Positions 1 through 8,443 of a stretch of DNA of 64,000 nt are shown here, piece by piece. The notes beneath the pieces are model-generated. The model made no database searches and was not told the DNA's origin. It saw nothing but the letters and a program-made list of their open reading frames with translations. How positions within the stretch are numbered: position 1 is the stretch's first letter; each line of letters begins with the position of its first letter. This stretch comes from Mycobacteriales bacterium (GTDB lineage Bacteria; Actinomycetota; Actinomycetes; JAFAQI01): assembly GCA_035504215.1 (NCBI GenBank), contig DATJSI010000028.1:1-64000 (forward strand), given 5' to 3'. The translations under genes were made by a program, and so were the position numbers.

Positions 1-549
1 GAACGTCGTACCGATCAGCAACCCGAAGGCGCTTCCGAGCAAGGAGGCGAAGATCAGGACGAAGATGAACAACGGGACGTTATGGATCGCGACTGACGGC
101 GCCTGCCCGTGGGCGTGTACGAGGAGAACGATCGGGAAGACGATGCCGGCCGCGAACACCGATTGGGTCGCGCCCGAGAAGATCTTCGCCAGACCGACTG
201 TCCAGACGGGTGCCGGCGCCAGGACCCGGTCCTCGATCTCTTTCGAGTAGGAGAACTCCTGCACGAGCGGCAAGGCAACCGCCTGAATGCCCTGGAAGTT
301 GATCGCAACCGCGATCAGGCCCGGCACCAGGATGGTCGAGAACGACGGAGCTCCCGGGACGTGGTTGTGCTGTCCGATGCCTTGGCCGATCTTCGGGAAC
401 ACGTAGGCAAAGACGAACGTGAACAGCAACGGCTGCATGACGACCCGCACGAGGAACTGTCCGACGTCCTTGCGCAGCACCCAGAGGTCACGGGTGTAGA
501 GCGCGAACAGGACACGCGCGCCGCCGGGCGGCCTCGATTGGTCACTCAC
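1..549 (-). CDS. ABC-2 type transporter permease (partial, 3' end beyond window)
   Basis: Membrane half of a drug- or lipid-type ABC exporter. I translated this frame by hand: it begins with GTG at 549 and runs open to the window edge, giving 183 residues. Near residues 30-52 is a hydrophobic stretch (VVMQPLLFTFVFAYVFP), followed by FSTILVPGLIAVAINFQG and later helices (IVFPIVLLV, LFIFVLIFASLLG), the pattern of the DrrB/ABC-2 membrane family. The GTG start overlaps the stop of the upstream ATPase gene by 8 bp, so the two are translationally coupled and should form one transporter at the cytoplasmic membrane. The substrate cannot be told from sequence. The C-terminal part is outside the window. 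Confidence 0.88.
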   Translation of the reverse strand, partial: MSDQSRPPGGARVLFALYTRDLWVLRKDVGQFLVRVVMQPLLFTFVFAYVFPKIGQGIGQHNHVPGAPSFSTILVPGLIAVAINFQGIQAVALPLVQEFSYSKEIEDRVLAPAPVWTVGLAKIFSGATQSVFAAGIVFPIVLLVHAHGQAPSVAIHNVPLFIFVLIFASLLGSAFGLLIGTTF

Positions 550-1510
550 GGTAAGCCCTCCCGGTCAGGGTGAGAAAGACGACCTCCAGCGTCGGCGGCG
601 TGATGCTCGCGTCGCGCAGGGCGAGGCCGCGCTGAGCGCCGGCGGCTGCCACTGCGCCGACGATCCCGGAGGCGTCACGCGTGAAGACTCGCGCAACCGG
701 GCCCTCGATCTCCACCCGGGTCACTGCGGGGATCGCCTCCACCTCCGGCTTTATCGCACCCGCATCGACGTCGAAGGTGACCGTGACCAGGCTGTCGGCG
801 CCCAGCCCCGACTTCAGCTCGCCCGGGGACCCGAGCGCCAGCACCCGGCCGTGGTCGATGATCGCGATCCGGTCGCAGAGGGTGTCGGCCTCTTCCATGT
901 AGTGCGTGGTCAGCAGGATCGTCTGGCCGGCAGTGTTCAGCTCGCGCAGGATGTCCCAGAGGTTGATCCGGGTTTGCGGGTCGATGCCGCTCGTCGGCTC
1001 GTCCAGGATCAGGACATCCGGCTCGTGCAGCAGCGCCCGCGCGAACATCAGCCGCTGCGCCATGCCCCCGGACAAGGTGAGGACCTTGGCGTCGGCGCGA
1101 TCCGCGAGCTGGAACCGATCGAGCAGCTCACCGGCGCGCCGCCGCGACTCGCGTCCACTCAAGCCGAAGTACCGGCCGTGGAACACCAGGTTGTCCAGCA
1201 CCGACAACGCCCGGTCGAGGGTGTTGGTCTGCGGTACGACGCCGAGGTGCTGCTTCACCGCCGCCGGATGCTTCGTCACGTCGATCCCGGCCACCTGGGC
1301 CAGACCGCCGGTCGGCCTGACCCGGGTGGTCAGCATCCCGATCGTCGTCGACTTGCCCGCACCGTTCGGACCGAGCAGCCCGAAGAACTCACCGGACGCG
1401 ATCTCCAGGTCGATGCCGTCCACCGCGACGATCGGGCCGTGCGGACCGTCGTACACCTTGCGCAGGCCTTGCACCTGGATCGGTGCCGTACCAGGTGTGG
1501 CAGCGCTCAA
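542..1510 (-). CDS. ABC transporter ATP-binding protein (DrrA/daunorubicin-resistance type)
   Basis: ATPase that would power the adjacent ABC-2 permease. Walker A GPNGAGKST has its lysine at about residue 53, the signature is LSGGMAQR, Walker B is VLILDEPTSG and the H-loop is LTTHYMEE. About 90 residues follow the nucleotide-binding domain, as in DrrA-type proteins (usually 310-340 aa; here 322). I chose the TTG at 1510 because it overlaps the metB stop as TTGA and needs no extension into metB. A GTG about 12 codons further in is the alternative. The gene sits in a minus-strand run cbs-metB-ATPase-permease; the link to sulfur metabolism may be only co-transcription. Confidence 0.9.
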   Translation of the reverse strand: MSAATPGTAPIQVQGLRKVYDGPHGPIVAVDGIDLEIASGEFFGLLGPNGAGKSTTIGMLTTRVRPTGGLAQVAGIDVTKHPAAVKQHLGVVPQTNTLDRALSVLDNLVFHGRYFGLSGRESRRRAGELLDRFQLADRADAKVLTLSGGMAQRLMFARALLHEPDVLILDEPTSGIDPQTRINLWDILRELNTAGQTILLTTHYMEEADTLCDRIAIIDHGRVLALGSPGELKSGLGADSLVTVTFDVDAGAIKPEVEAIPAVTRVEIEGPVARVFTRDASGIVGAVAAAGAQRGLALRDASITPPTLEVVFLTLTGRAYRE

Positions 1511-2637
1511 GCCAGCGCCTGTCGCAGGTCGGCCACCAGGTCGTGCACGGTCTCGATCCCGACCGAGAGCCGGACCAGGTCGTCGGGCACTTCCAGGGCC
1601 GACCCGGCAACGCTCGAGTGAGTCATGCGCCCCGGGTGCTCGATCAGCGACTCGACGCCGCCCAGCGACTCCGCCAGCGTGAAGACCTTCGTCCGGCGGC
1701 ACACGTCCAGAGCCCTCTCGACACCGCCAACGACCTGGAAGGACACCATCCCGCCGAACCTGGACATCTGCTTCGCAGCGATCTCATCGCCGTCCGGATA
1801 GTGCACGGCCGTCACCGCGTCGTGCTCCCGCAGCATCGCGACGACCTGCTCGGCGTTGTCGCAGTGCCGATCCATGCGAACCCCGAGCGTCTTGATCCCG
1901 CGCAACACCAGCCAGGCGTCGAACGGCCCGGCAACCGCGCCCATCGCGTTCTGGTGGAACGCAATCCGCTCCCCGAGCTCCTGGTCGGCGACGACCAGCG
2001 CCCCACCGACGACGTCGCTGTGCCCGCCGAGGTACTTCGTCGTGGAGTGCATCACGATGTCCGCGCCGAAGCCGATCGGCCGCTGGAGGTACGGCGAGGC
2101 GAAGGTGTTGTCAACGCCAAGCAGTGCGCCGGCCTCATGGGCGATCGCCGCAAGTGCGGAGATGTCGACGATCTTGAGCAACGGATTGGTGGGCGTCTCG
2201 CACCAAACCAGCACGGTTTCGTCCCGGACCGCAGCCCGCACCGCATCCAGGTCGGTCTGGTCGACCGCCGTGTGGCGCAGCCCCCATCGCTCGAGCACCT
2301 TGTCGAACAGCCGGAAGGTCCCGCCGTACGCGTCGCCGGGGATGACGACGTGGTCGCCCGGCGAGCAGATGGTCCGCAGCACGGTGTCCTCGGCGGCCAG
2401 CCCGCTGGCGAAGCCGAATCCGCGCGCGCCGCCCTCGATCGCGGCGAGGCAGGCTTCGAACGCCGTCCTGGTCGGGTTGGCGCTGCGGCTGTACTCATAG
2501 CCGCCGCGTAGACCGCCGACGCCGTCCTGTGCGTAAGTCGACGTCAGATAGAGCGGCGTGATGACGGCGCCGGTCCCGGCGTCGGGCTCCTGCCCGGCAT
2601 GGATCGCGAGCGTCTCGAACCCCGGCTGATCATCCAC
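1507..2637 (-). CDS. metB: Cystathionine gamma-synthase / gamma-lyase family PLP enzyme
   Basis: PLP-dependent transsulfuration enzyme of 376 aa. It either joins an activated homoserine ester to cysteine to make cystathionine, or splits cystathionine in reverse transsulfuration. The N-terminus has the family pattern (FETLAIHAGQEPD), and the PLP lysine is in HSTTKYLGGHSDV, K201. Length is normal for the Cys/Met metabolism PLP family (about 380 aa). It lies 26 bp downstream of cystathionine beta-synthase on the same strand, a pairing also known in mycobacteria. That supports a role in cysteine/methionine interconversion, but sequence alone does not separate synthase from lyase activity. Confidence 0.92.
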   Translation of the reverse strand: MDDQPGFETLAIHAGQEPDAGTGAVITPLYLTSTYAQDGVGGLRGGYEYSRSANPTRTAFEACLAAIEGGARGFGFASGLAAEDTVLRTICSPGDHVVIPGDAYGGTFRLFDKVLERWGLRHTAVDQTDLDAVRAAVRDETVLVWCETPTNPLLKIVDISALAAIAHEAGALLGVDNTFASPYLQRPIGFGADIVMHSTTKYLGGHSDVVGGALVVADQELGERIAFHQNAMGAVAGPFDAWLVLRGIKTLGVRMDRHCDNAEQVVAMLREHDAVTAVHYPDGDEIAAKQMSRFGGMVSFQVVGGVERALDVCRRTKVFTLAESLGGVESLIEHPGRMTHSSVAGSALEVPDDLVRLSVGIETVHDLVADLRQALA

Positions 2638-2663
2638 ACGGCCAGCCTACGGCCCGGCGAAGG

Positions 2664-4034
2664 TCAGCGGGACGCGAGGAAGCCGAGGACGTCCTGGCGG
2701 GTGAGGATTCCCACCGGCCGGCCGTCGTCGAGCACCACCGCCGCGTCCGCGTCGTGCAAAGCCGTCATCGCCGCATCCACCGGTTCGCCGGCCCCGATCA
2801 TCGGCAACGGCGCGGACATGTGCCGCTCGAGCGGGTCGGCAAGCCGCGCCGTACCTGCGAACAGCGCGTCCAGCAGGTCCCGCTCCACCACCGAGCCCAT
2901 CACCTCGGCCGCCATGACCGGCGGCTCGGCGCGGACGACGGGCATCTGGGACACGGCGTACTCGCGAAGGATGTCGATCGCCTCGCGAACCGTCTCGTTC
3001 GGATGGACATGGACGAACTGCGGGACCTCGCCGTCCTTGCCGGTGAGCACCTCGCCGACCGTCGCACTGCGCTCGCCGACGGCAAGAAAGCCGTAGTCAG
3101 CCATCCACTCGTCGTTGAAGATCTTGGACAGGTAGCCGCGACCGCCGTCCGGCAGCAGGACGACGACCAGGTCGTCGGGCGTGAGCCGCCGGGCGACGGT
3201 CAGCGCCGCGCACACGGCCATCCCGCAGGAGCCGCCGACCAGAAGCCCTTCTTCGCGCGCGAGCCGCCGAGTCATCAGGAACGAGTCCGCGTCCGACACC
3301 GCGACGATTTCGTCGCAGATCTCGCGGTCGTAGTTCGCCGGCCAGAAGTCCTCTCCGACACCCTCAACCAGGTACGGCCGGCCAGTGCCACCCGAGTAGA
3401 CCGAGCCCTCCGGGTCGGCGCCGATCACCTGCACCTGGCGATCCGACACCTCCTTGAGGTAGCGACCGGTGCCGCTGATCGTGCCGCCGGTGCCCACGCC
3501 CGCGACGAAGTGGGTGATCCGGCCATCGGTCTGCGCCCACAGCTCCGGCCCGGTGGTCTCGAAGTGCGACCTCGGGTTGGCCGGGTTCGAGTACTGGTCG
3601 GGTTTCCAGCCGCCCGGGCGTTCGAGAGCCAGCCGGTCGGAGACGCTGTAGTAGGAGTCCGGGTGCTCGGGCGGCACCGCCGTGGGGCACACGACGACCT
3701 CGGCGCCGTACGCGCGGAGGACGTTGATCTTGTCGCCGGAGACCTTGTCGGGACAGACGAAGACGCAGGAGTAGCCGCGCTGTTGGGCGACGATCGCGAG
3801 CCCGATCCCGGTGTTTCCGCTGGTCGGCTCGACGATCGTGCCACCGGGCTGCAGCTCTCCCGAGCGCTCTGCGTCGTCGATCATCCGCGCCGCGATCCGG
3901 TCCTTGACCGAGCCGCCCGGATTGAAGTACTCAACCTTGGCCAGCACCGGCGCGGCGACGCCTTCGGTGACCGAGTTCAGCCGAACGAGCGGGGTGCGCC
4001 CGATCAGCTCGGCGACTGAGTCGTAGACCTCCAC
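2664..4034 (-). CDS. cbs: Cystathionine beta-synthase
   Basis: PLP enzyme that condenses serine and homocysteine to cystathionine. The N-terminus (VYDSVAELIGRTPLVRL) and the PLP lysine in PGGSVKDRIAARM (K44) are typical. The phosphate-binding loop is EPTSGNTGIGLA, and GTGGTISGTGRYLKE follows in the core. Two CBS domains fill roughly the last 120 residues (from about VGEVLTGKDGEVPQ to the end), giving 456 aa, normal for the actinobacterial form. Start: GTG at 4034. A TTG three codons upstream is also possible, and upstream extension would run into the divergent thiolase. It heads the metB-containing minus-strand group, and only 46 bp separate it from the thiolase start, so divergent promoters must be compact. 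Confidence 0.93.
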   Translation of the reverse strand: MEVYDSVAELIGRTPLVRLNSVTEGVAAPVLAKVEYFNPGGSVKDRIAARMIDDAERSGELQPGGTIVEPTSGNTGIGLAIVAQQRGYSCVFVCPDKVSGDKINVLRAYGAEVVVCPTAVPPEHPDSYYSVSDRLALERPGGWKPDQYSNPANPRSHFETTGPELWAQTDGRITHFVAGVGTGGTISGTGRYLKEVSDRQVQVIGADPEGSVYSGGTGRPYLVEGVGEDFWPANYDREICDEIVAVSDADSFLMTRRLAREEGLLVGGSCGMAVCAALTVARRLTPDDLVVVLLPDGGRGYLSKIFNDEWMADYGFLAVGERSATVGEVLTGKDGEVPQFVHVHPNETVREAIDILREYAVSQMPVVRAEPPVMAAEVMGSVVERDLLDALFAGTARLADPLERHMSAPLPMIGAGEPVDAAMTALHDADAAVVLDDGRPVGILTRQDVLGFLASR

Positions 4035-4080
4035 GGTGCGCAACGTACCCTGAGGCAGACCTTCAGCGGGAGGAGCCGCC

Positions 4081-5304
4081 ATGCCGGAAGCCGTCGTCGT
4101 CGCAACCGCTCGTTCGCCGATCGGCCGCGCGTTCAAGGGCTCGATGGTGGACTTCCGCCCCGACCACCTCGGCGCGACGATCATTCGAACGGCGCTGGAC
4201 AAGGTGCCGCAGCTCGATCCCCACACGATCGACGACCTGATCGTCGGCTGCGGGCTGCCGGGTGGCGAGCAGGGCTTCAACCTCGGGCGCGTGCTCGCGG
4301 TCAAGCTCGGGCTCGACGACGTGCCGGGTACGACGATCACGCGCTACTGCTCGTCGAGCCTTCAGTCGACGCGAATGGCCTTCCACGCGATCAAGGCCGG
4401 CGAAGGCGAGGTGTTCGTCAGCGCGGGCATCGAGATGGTCAGCCGGTACGTCAAGGGCAACAGCGACTCGTTGCCCGACACCCAGGACCCGGACTTCGCC
4501 GCCGCGCAGGCGCGTTCAGCGAAGGCGGCCGAAGGCGGCTTCCACTGGACCGACCCGCGGGAGTCGGGCGAGCTCCCCGACGTCTACATCGCCATGGGCC
4601 AGACCGCGGAGAACGTCGCGGAGCGCGACGGCATCTCGCGCGAGGAGCAGGACGAGTTCGGCGTTCGCTCGCAGAACCTCGCCGAGAAGGCGATCGCGAA
4701 CGGCTTCTGGGAGCGGGAGATCACCCCGGTCACCTCACCGACCGGTGCCGTCGTCGAGAAGGACGACGGCCCACGCCCCGGCGTCACGATGGAGGGCGTG
4801 GCCGGGTTGAAACCCGTGTTCCGCCCGGATGGCACGGTCACGGCGGGCAACTGCTGCCCGCTCAACGACGGCGCCGCCGCGGTCGTGGTGATGAGCGACA
4901 CCAAGGCGGCTGAGCTCGGGATCACGCCGCTGGCCCGGATCATCTCGACCGGCCTGTCGGCGCTCAGCCCCGAGATCATGGGCCTCGGCCCGATCGAGGC
5001 AACCGGGCGAGCACTCGCTCATGCCGGCATGAGCATCGACGACATCGACCTGGTCGAGATCAACGAGGCCTTCGCCGCGCAGGTCATCCCGTCCGCGCGC
5101 GGCATCGGCATCGACCCGTTCGGGGACAAGCTCAACATCAACGGTGGCGCGATCGCGGTCGGGCACCCGTTCGGGATGACCGGCGCGCGCATCACGACCA
5201 CGCTGATCAACTCCCTCCAGACGCACGACAAGACCTTCGGCCTCGAAACGATGTGCGTCGGCGGAGGCCAGGGGATGGCCATGATCCTCGAACGCCTTAA
5301 CTAG
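4081..5304 (+). CDS. Acetyl-CoA C-acyltransferase (thiolase)
   Basis: Thiolase of 407 aa that cleaves or forms beta-ketoacyl-CoA in fatty-acid degradation or acetoacetyl-CoA metabolism. Catalytic residues are visible: nucleophile Cys in RYCSSSLQS (C90), His in GHPFGMTG (H362) and the second Cys in ETMCVGGGQG (C392). The N-terminal EAVVVATARSPIGRAFKG is the usual thiolase opening. The ATG at 4081 has a GGGAGGAG ribosome-binding site 5-10 bp upstream. It resembles the FadA/FadI acyltransferases of actinobacteria more than a biosynthetic PhaA, but that is inference. Its last 4 bp overlap the convergent gene ending at 5301. Confidence 0.93.
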   Translation: MPEAVVVATARSPIGRAFKGSMVDFRPDHLGATIIRTALDKVPQLDPHTIDDLIVGCGLPGGEQGFNLGRVLAVKLGLDDVPGTTITRYCSSSLQSTRMAFHAIKAGEGEVFVSAGIEMVSRYVKGNSDSLPDTQDPDFAAAQARSAKAAEGGFHWTDPRESGELPDVYIAMGQTAENVAERDGISREEQDEFGVRSQNLAEKAIANGFWEREITPVTSPTGAVVEKDDGPRPGVTMEGVAGLKPVFRPDGTVTAGNCCPLNDGAAAVVVMSDTKAAELGITPLARIISTGLSALSPEIMGLGPIEATGRALAHAGMSIDDIDLVEINEAFAAQVIPSARGIGIDPFGDKLNINGGAIAVGHPFGMTGARITTTLINSLQTHDKTFGLETMCVGGGQGMAMILERLN

Positions 5305-5645
5305 CGGGTGAGCTCGAGCACCTCTCGCAGGACGGCCACCAGCTCGGTGAGCAGCTGCTCGTCCGGCGCGCCGGCCAGGGCCTCGATCGCGTCACCGCCG
5401 ATCACCGCGACCGCGTCGGCAAGCGCATGGACCGCCACGGGCGGCACCGGCGGCACCTCGCGACCCTCGGCCCGCCCGGAGAGGCGGGCCAGCCGGTCCA
5501 GGCCGCTCACGACGACCTTCCGGCGCGAGCGCCAGGCCGGCGGGCTGAGCGACCGCAGCCGCAGCACCAGCCGGGCCAGGTCGCCCCTGGCCAGCACCAG
5601 CCGGTCTGCGTAGGCCGGCTCGTAGTCCGGCTCCGGCCCACCCAT
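5301..5645 (-). CDS. Hypothetical protein (114 aa)
   Basis: Small cytoplasmic protein not recognised by family. From the ATG at 5645 it reads MGGPEPDYEPAYADRL and then alternates helical segments rich in Leu, Arg and Ala, with no signal peptide or membrane segment. The C-terminal half (AVHALADAVAVIGG... LLTELVAVLREVLEL) looks all-helical. A longer open frame continues upstream to 5879 but overlaps the plus-strand DUF4287-like gene, so the ATG just before the Gly-Gly-Pro segment is preferred. It is convergent with the thiolase gene and overlaps its end by 4 bp. Coding bias (high third-position GC) supports a real gene. Confidence 0.6.
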   Translation of the reverse strand: MGGPEPDYEPAYADRLVLARGDLARLVLRLRSLSPPAWRSRRKVVVSGLDRLARLSGRAEGREVPPVPPVAVHALADAVAVIGGDAIEALAGAPDEQLLTELVAVLREVLELTR

Positions 5646-5742
5646 CGGCCGAAGGGTAGCGACAACTGCGCACGGAGGCTTGTCCCCGGAGCCGGACTGC
5701 GGGAAACTGACCAACACACCCGCGGTCAGCCAGGAGGCGCAC

Positions 5743-5970
5743 ATGTCGATGCCCCAGTCCGAGGACACCCACCAGTCACTTCTGGCGAGAATCCCTCTGG
5801 CGACGGGTCGCGACCTGCCTACCTGGCTCGGCTGTCTGGACGAGGGACCGACCCTGCTCCGCTTCGACGAGCGGGTCACCTGGCTCCGCGACGAGCACAG
5901 CCTCCCGCACGGCTACGCCCGCGCGATCGTGCACGAGCACGATCGTCGGCGAGCGGCCAACCGCGCCTAG
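5743..5970 (+). CDS. DUF4287-like small protein (75 aa)
   Basis: Short protein starting at an ATG with a strong AGGAGG ribosome-binding site at 5732-5737. Its C-terminal half, LPHGYARAIVHEHDRRR, resembles the GxGHxHAxAIV helix-turn of the DUF4287 family found as small stand-alone actinobacterial proteins. The first half, HQSLLARIPLATGRDLPTWL, also fits the usual start of that family, in which a TG(K/R) motif precedes a conserved Trp. Function is unknown. The PPOX gene follows after 9 bp and may be co-transcribed. Confidence 0.65.
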   Translation: MSMPQSEDTHQSLLARIPLATGRDLPTWLGCLDEGPTLLRFDERVTWLRDEHSLPHGYARAIVHEHDRRRAANRA

Positions 5971-5979
5971 CCCCGGCCG

Positions 5980-6390
5980 GTGGACCTCGACGAGGCGCGG
6001 GCGTTCGTCCGCGCCAACCACCGCGCCGTTCTCACCACCCTGCGCCGTGACGGCACCCCGCAGCTTTCACCCGTGCTCTGTGCGGTGGACGGCACGGGCG
6101 CAGTCGTCGTATCGACCCGCGAAGCCGCGGCCAAGGCGAAAAACGTACGGCGGGACCCGCGCGCCTGGCTGTGCGTCATCACCGACAACTTCTTCGGGCC
6201 GTTCGTCCAGGTCGAGGGCGCGGTCACGGTCGTCTCGTTGCCGGACGCCATGGACGGACTGGTCGAGTACTACCGGGCGATCTCCGGCGAGCACCCCGAC
6301 TGGGATGAGTACCGCGCCTCGATGGAACGCGAGCAGCGGGTGCTGATCAAGCTCGAGCTCACCCGTGCCGGCCCCGACTACCAGGGCTGA
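5980..6390 (+). CDS. PPOX-class F420/FMN-dependent oxidoreductase
   Basis: Protein of 136 aa with the split-barrel flavin-binding fold of the pyridoxamine-phosphate-oxidase-like superfamily. The opening AFVRANHRAVLTTLRRDGTPQLSPV is typical of the actinobacterial PPOX-class F420-dependent family, followed by VVVSTREAAAKAKNVRRDPRAWLCV. These enzymes usually reduce small molecules with F420H2, or bind F420/FMN/heme; the substrate cannot be predicted. The start is the GTG at 5980, 9 bp after the DUF4287-like gene, so co-transcription is likely. Confidence 0.85.
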   Translation: MDLDEARAFVRANHRAVLTTLRRDGTPQLSPVLCAVDGTGAVVVSTREAAAKAKNVRRDPRAWLCVITDNFFGPFVQVEGAVTVVSLPDAMDGLVEYYRAISGEHPDWDEYRASMEREQRVLIKLELTRAGPDYQG

Positions 6391-6398
6391 GCAGCCGC

Positions 6399-6875
6399 TC
6401 AGCCGTAGATGATCCGACTCAGCCACTCGGCGACCAGCGCCGGCTTCGACTCGTTCTCGATCTCGACCGTGACCGTGCGCGTCACCTGGATGGTGCTCGG
6501 ATCTTTCAGCTCGACGCCGGACAGGACGCTGGACGCGCGGATCCGGGAGTCGACCTTGACCGGGTTGATGAACCGCACCTTGTCGAACCCGTAGTTGATG
6601 CCCATGACGACGCCGTCCAGCCGGTCGGCACGTTGCGGGATCGACTCGCATAGCTTGACGAGAAGGGACAGGGTCAGGAAGCCGTGCGCGATGGTGACGC
6701 CCCACGGCGACACCTCGGCGGCAAGCTTCGGGTCGACGTGGATGAACTGATGGTCTTCGGTGACGTCGGCGAACGCATCGATCCGCGCCTGGTCCACGAC
6801 GAGCCAGTCACCGGCTCCGTCCGACTCACCGATCGCAGCCTTGAACAGCTCGTACGCCGACTCCGCCTTGGTCAT
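6399..6875 (-). CDS. MaoC-like (R)-enoyl-CoA hydratase/dehydratase
   Basis: Hot-dog-fold hydratase of 158 aa acting on enoyl-CoA or a related thioester. The hydratase motif is seen as DAFADVTEDHQFIHVDP, containing the catalytic Asp and His, followed by WGVTIAHGFLTLSLL. Length fits single-domain MaoC dehydratases (about 150 aa). I chose the ATG at 6875 (MTKAESAYELFKAAIG); upstream frame would overlap tRNA-Leu. It ends 8 bp from the convergent PPOX gene. A role in fatty-acid or polyketide-type beta-oxidation is likely, but the specific substrate is not visible. Confidence 0.88.
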   Translation of the reverse strand: MTKAESAYELFKAAIGESDGAGDWLVVDQARIDAFADVTEDHQFIHVDPKLAAEVSPWGVTIAHGFLTLSLLVKLCESIPQRADRLDGVVMGINYGFDKVRFINPVKVDSRIRASSVLSGVELKDPSTIQVTRTVTVEIENESKPALVAEWLSRIIYG

Positions 6876-6911
6876 TGCGTGTCCCTTCCTCGTCGAGGTG
6901 CCGAGAGCCTG

Positions 6912-6995
6912 TGCCCGGGGTGGGGTTCGAACCCACAAACCCTTGCGGGCCAGGGCTTTTAAGGCCCCTGCGTCAGCCAGTTGCGCCACCCGGGC
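6912..6995 (-). tRNA. tRNA-Leu (anticodon TAA)
   Basis: Class II tRNA of 84 nt on the minus strand. The acceptor stem GCCCGGG pairs with CCCGGGC. The anticodon loop CTTAAAA carries TAA and sits on a 5-bp stem. A long variable arm is present as expected for leucine, and the T arm GTGGG-TTCGAAC-CCCAC is perfect. The discriminator base is A and the CCA end is not encoded. Confidence 0.96.
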
Positions 6996-7032
6996 GACAG
7001 CAGTGACGCTACCCGGATTCGCCCGCTCGCGG

Positions 7033-8358
7033 CTACTCGCCGATTGCCCGCGTGAAGTCCCGTCGAGGATCCGCGAACGACCCGAACGAGACGATCTCGC
7101 GCCGGAAGAACAGCGCCAGCGTCCAGTCCGCGATCACTCGAACCTTCCGGTTCAGAGTCGGCAGCCGCGTGACGTGATAGGTGCGGTGCATGAACCACGC
7201 GGGGAAGCCCTTGACCTTGACGCCATAGACCTCGGCAACGCCACGATGCAGGCCGAGGCTCGCGACCGAACCCGCGTACGCGTGCCGGTAGTCCTGGAGC
7301 GGCTTGCCTCTGAGCGCGGCGACGATGTTGTCGGCCAGCCGCTTCGACTGCCGGACCGCGTGCTGAGCGGTCGGCCCGCACAGCGCATTCGGATCGTCCT
7401 TCGTCAGGTCGGGCACCGCCGCGCAGTCACCGGCCGACCAAGCACCATCAACCCCATCGACCCGCAGGTCCGCCTTGCACTTCAGCCGCTTCTTGTCATC
7501 GAGCGGAAGATCGGTTGACTCGAGCAGCGGGTTGGCGCGCACGCCCGCAGTCCACACGATCGTGTCGGCCTCGAACGCCGAGCCGTCGGTCAGGACGACG
7601 TGCCCGTCGACCATCGACTCGACCCTGGTGTTGCGGCGTACCTCGATCGCGCGCTTCTCGAGCTCGCGCACCGTGTACTCCGCCATGTCCTCGCTGACTT
7701 CGGGAAGGATGCGCCCAGTGGCCTCGACCATGACCCAACGCATGTCGCGCTCGGTGAAGCCCGGGTAGAAGCGCATGGCGTCCCGCGCCATGTCCTCGAG
7801 CTCGGCCATCGCCTCGATGCCGGCGTATCCGCCGCCGACAAAGAGAAAGGTGAGGGCGCGCTGCCGCAGCTTCTCGTCCTCGGTCGACGCGGCCAGGTCG
7901 AGCCGCGAAAGCACCTGGTTGCGGAGGTAGATCGCCTCGGCGACGGTGTGGAACCCGATCCCGCGCTCGGCCAGGCCGGGGATCGGAAGGGTGCGCGCGA
8001 TCGATCCCGGTGCGATGACCAGGACGTCGTAGTGCAGGTCGCGACCCGCACCCTCGGACGGCTCGAAGCGCGCAACCCGACGGTCATGGCTCACCGACGT
8101 GATCCGGCCGTTGAGAAGCTCGCAACGCTTCAGCACCGTGCGCAGCGGTACGACGAGGTGCCGTGGTTCTAGGTTGCCGGCCGCCGACTCAGGCAGGAAC
8201 GGCTGGTAGGTCATGTAGGACTGCGGGTCGACGACGGTGACGCGGGCCTCGTCCGCCCGCAGCCGTCGCTGCAGTCGCAGCGCGGTGTACATGCCGACAT
8301 AGCCGCCTCCGACCACAAGAATCCGGGGCGGCGGTGACGTGGTCATGCGCTCGTTCAT
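7033..8358 (-). CDS. ndh: Type II NADH dehydrogenase (NDH-2), FAD-dependent
   Basis: Single-subunit, non-proton-pumping NADH:quinone oxidoreductase of 441 aa that acts at the inner face of the membrane. The N-terminal FAD-binding Rossmann motif is ILVVGGGYVGMYTALRL, and the NAD-binding dinucleotide motif is LTFLFVGGGYAGIEAMAEL. The C-terminal FAD contact VDGAWSAGDCAAVPD is also present. Two close starts are possible, ATG at 8358 (MNERMTTSP) or ATG at 8346; neither has a strong ribosome-binding site. It is divergent from the MFS-GGDEF-EAL gene with 85 bp between them. Length is normal for actinobacterial Ndh (about 440-470 aa). Confidence 0.93.
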   Translation of the reverse strand: MNERMTTSPPPRILVVGGGYVGMYTALRLQRRLRADEARVTVVDPQSYMTYQPFLPESAAGNLEPRHLVVPLRTVLKRCELLNGRITSVSHDRRVARFEPSEGAGRDLHYDVLVIAPGSIARTLPIPGLAERGIGFHTVAEAIYLRNQVLSRLDLAASTEDEKLRQRALTFLFVGGGYAGIEAMAELEDMARDAMRFYPGFTERDMRWVMVEATGRILPEVSEDMAEYTVRELEKRAIEVRRNTRVESMVDGHVVLTDGSAFEADTIVWTAGVRANPLLESTDLPLDDKKRLKCKADLRVDGVDGAWSAGDCAAVPDLTKDDPNALCGPTAQHAVRQSKRLADNIVAALRGKPLQDYRHAYAGSVASLGLHRGVAEVYGVKVKGFPAWFMHRTYHVTRLPTLNRKVRVIADWTLALFFRREIVSFGSFADPRRDFTRAIGE

Positions 8359-8443
8359 ACCCGAACGGTCGATTGCCAATAACACCGACCCGGTGCATGC
8401 AATGGCACAGTAGACAGGTGAGTCGTGGACAGGGGGCTCGACC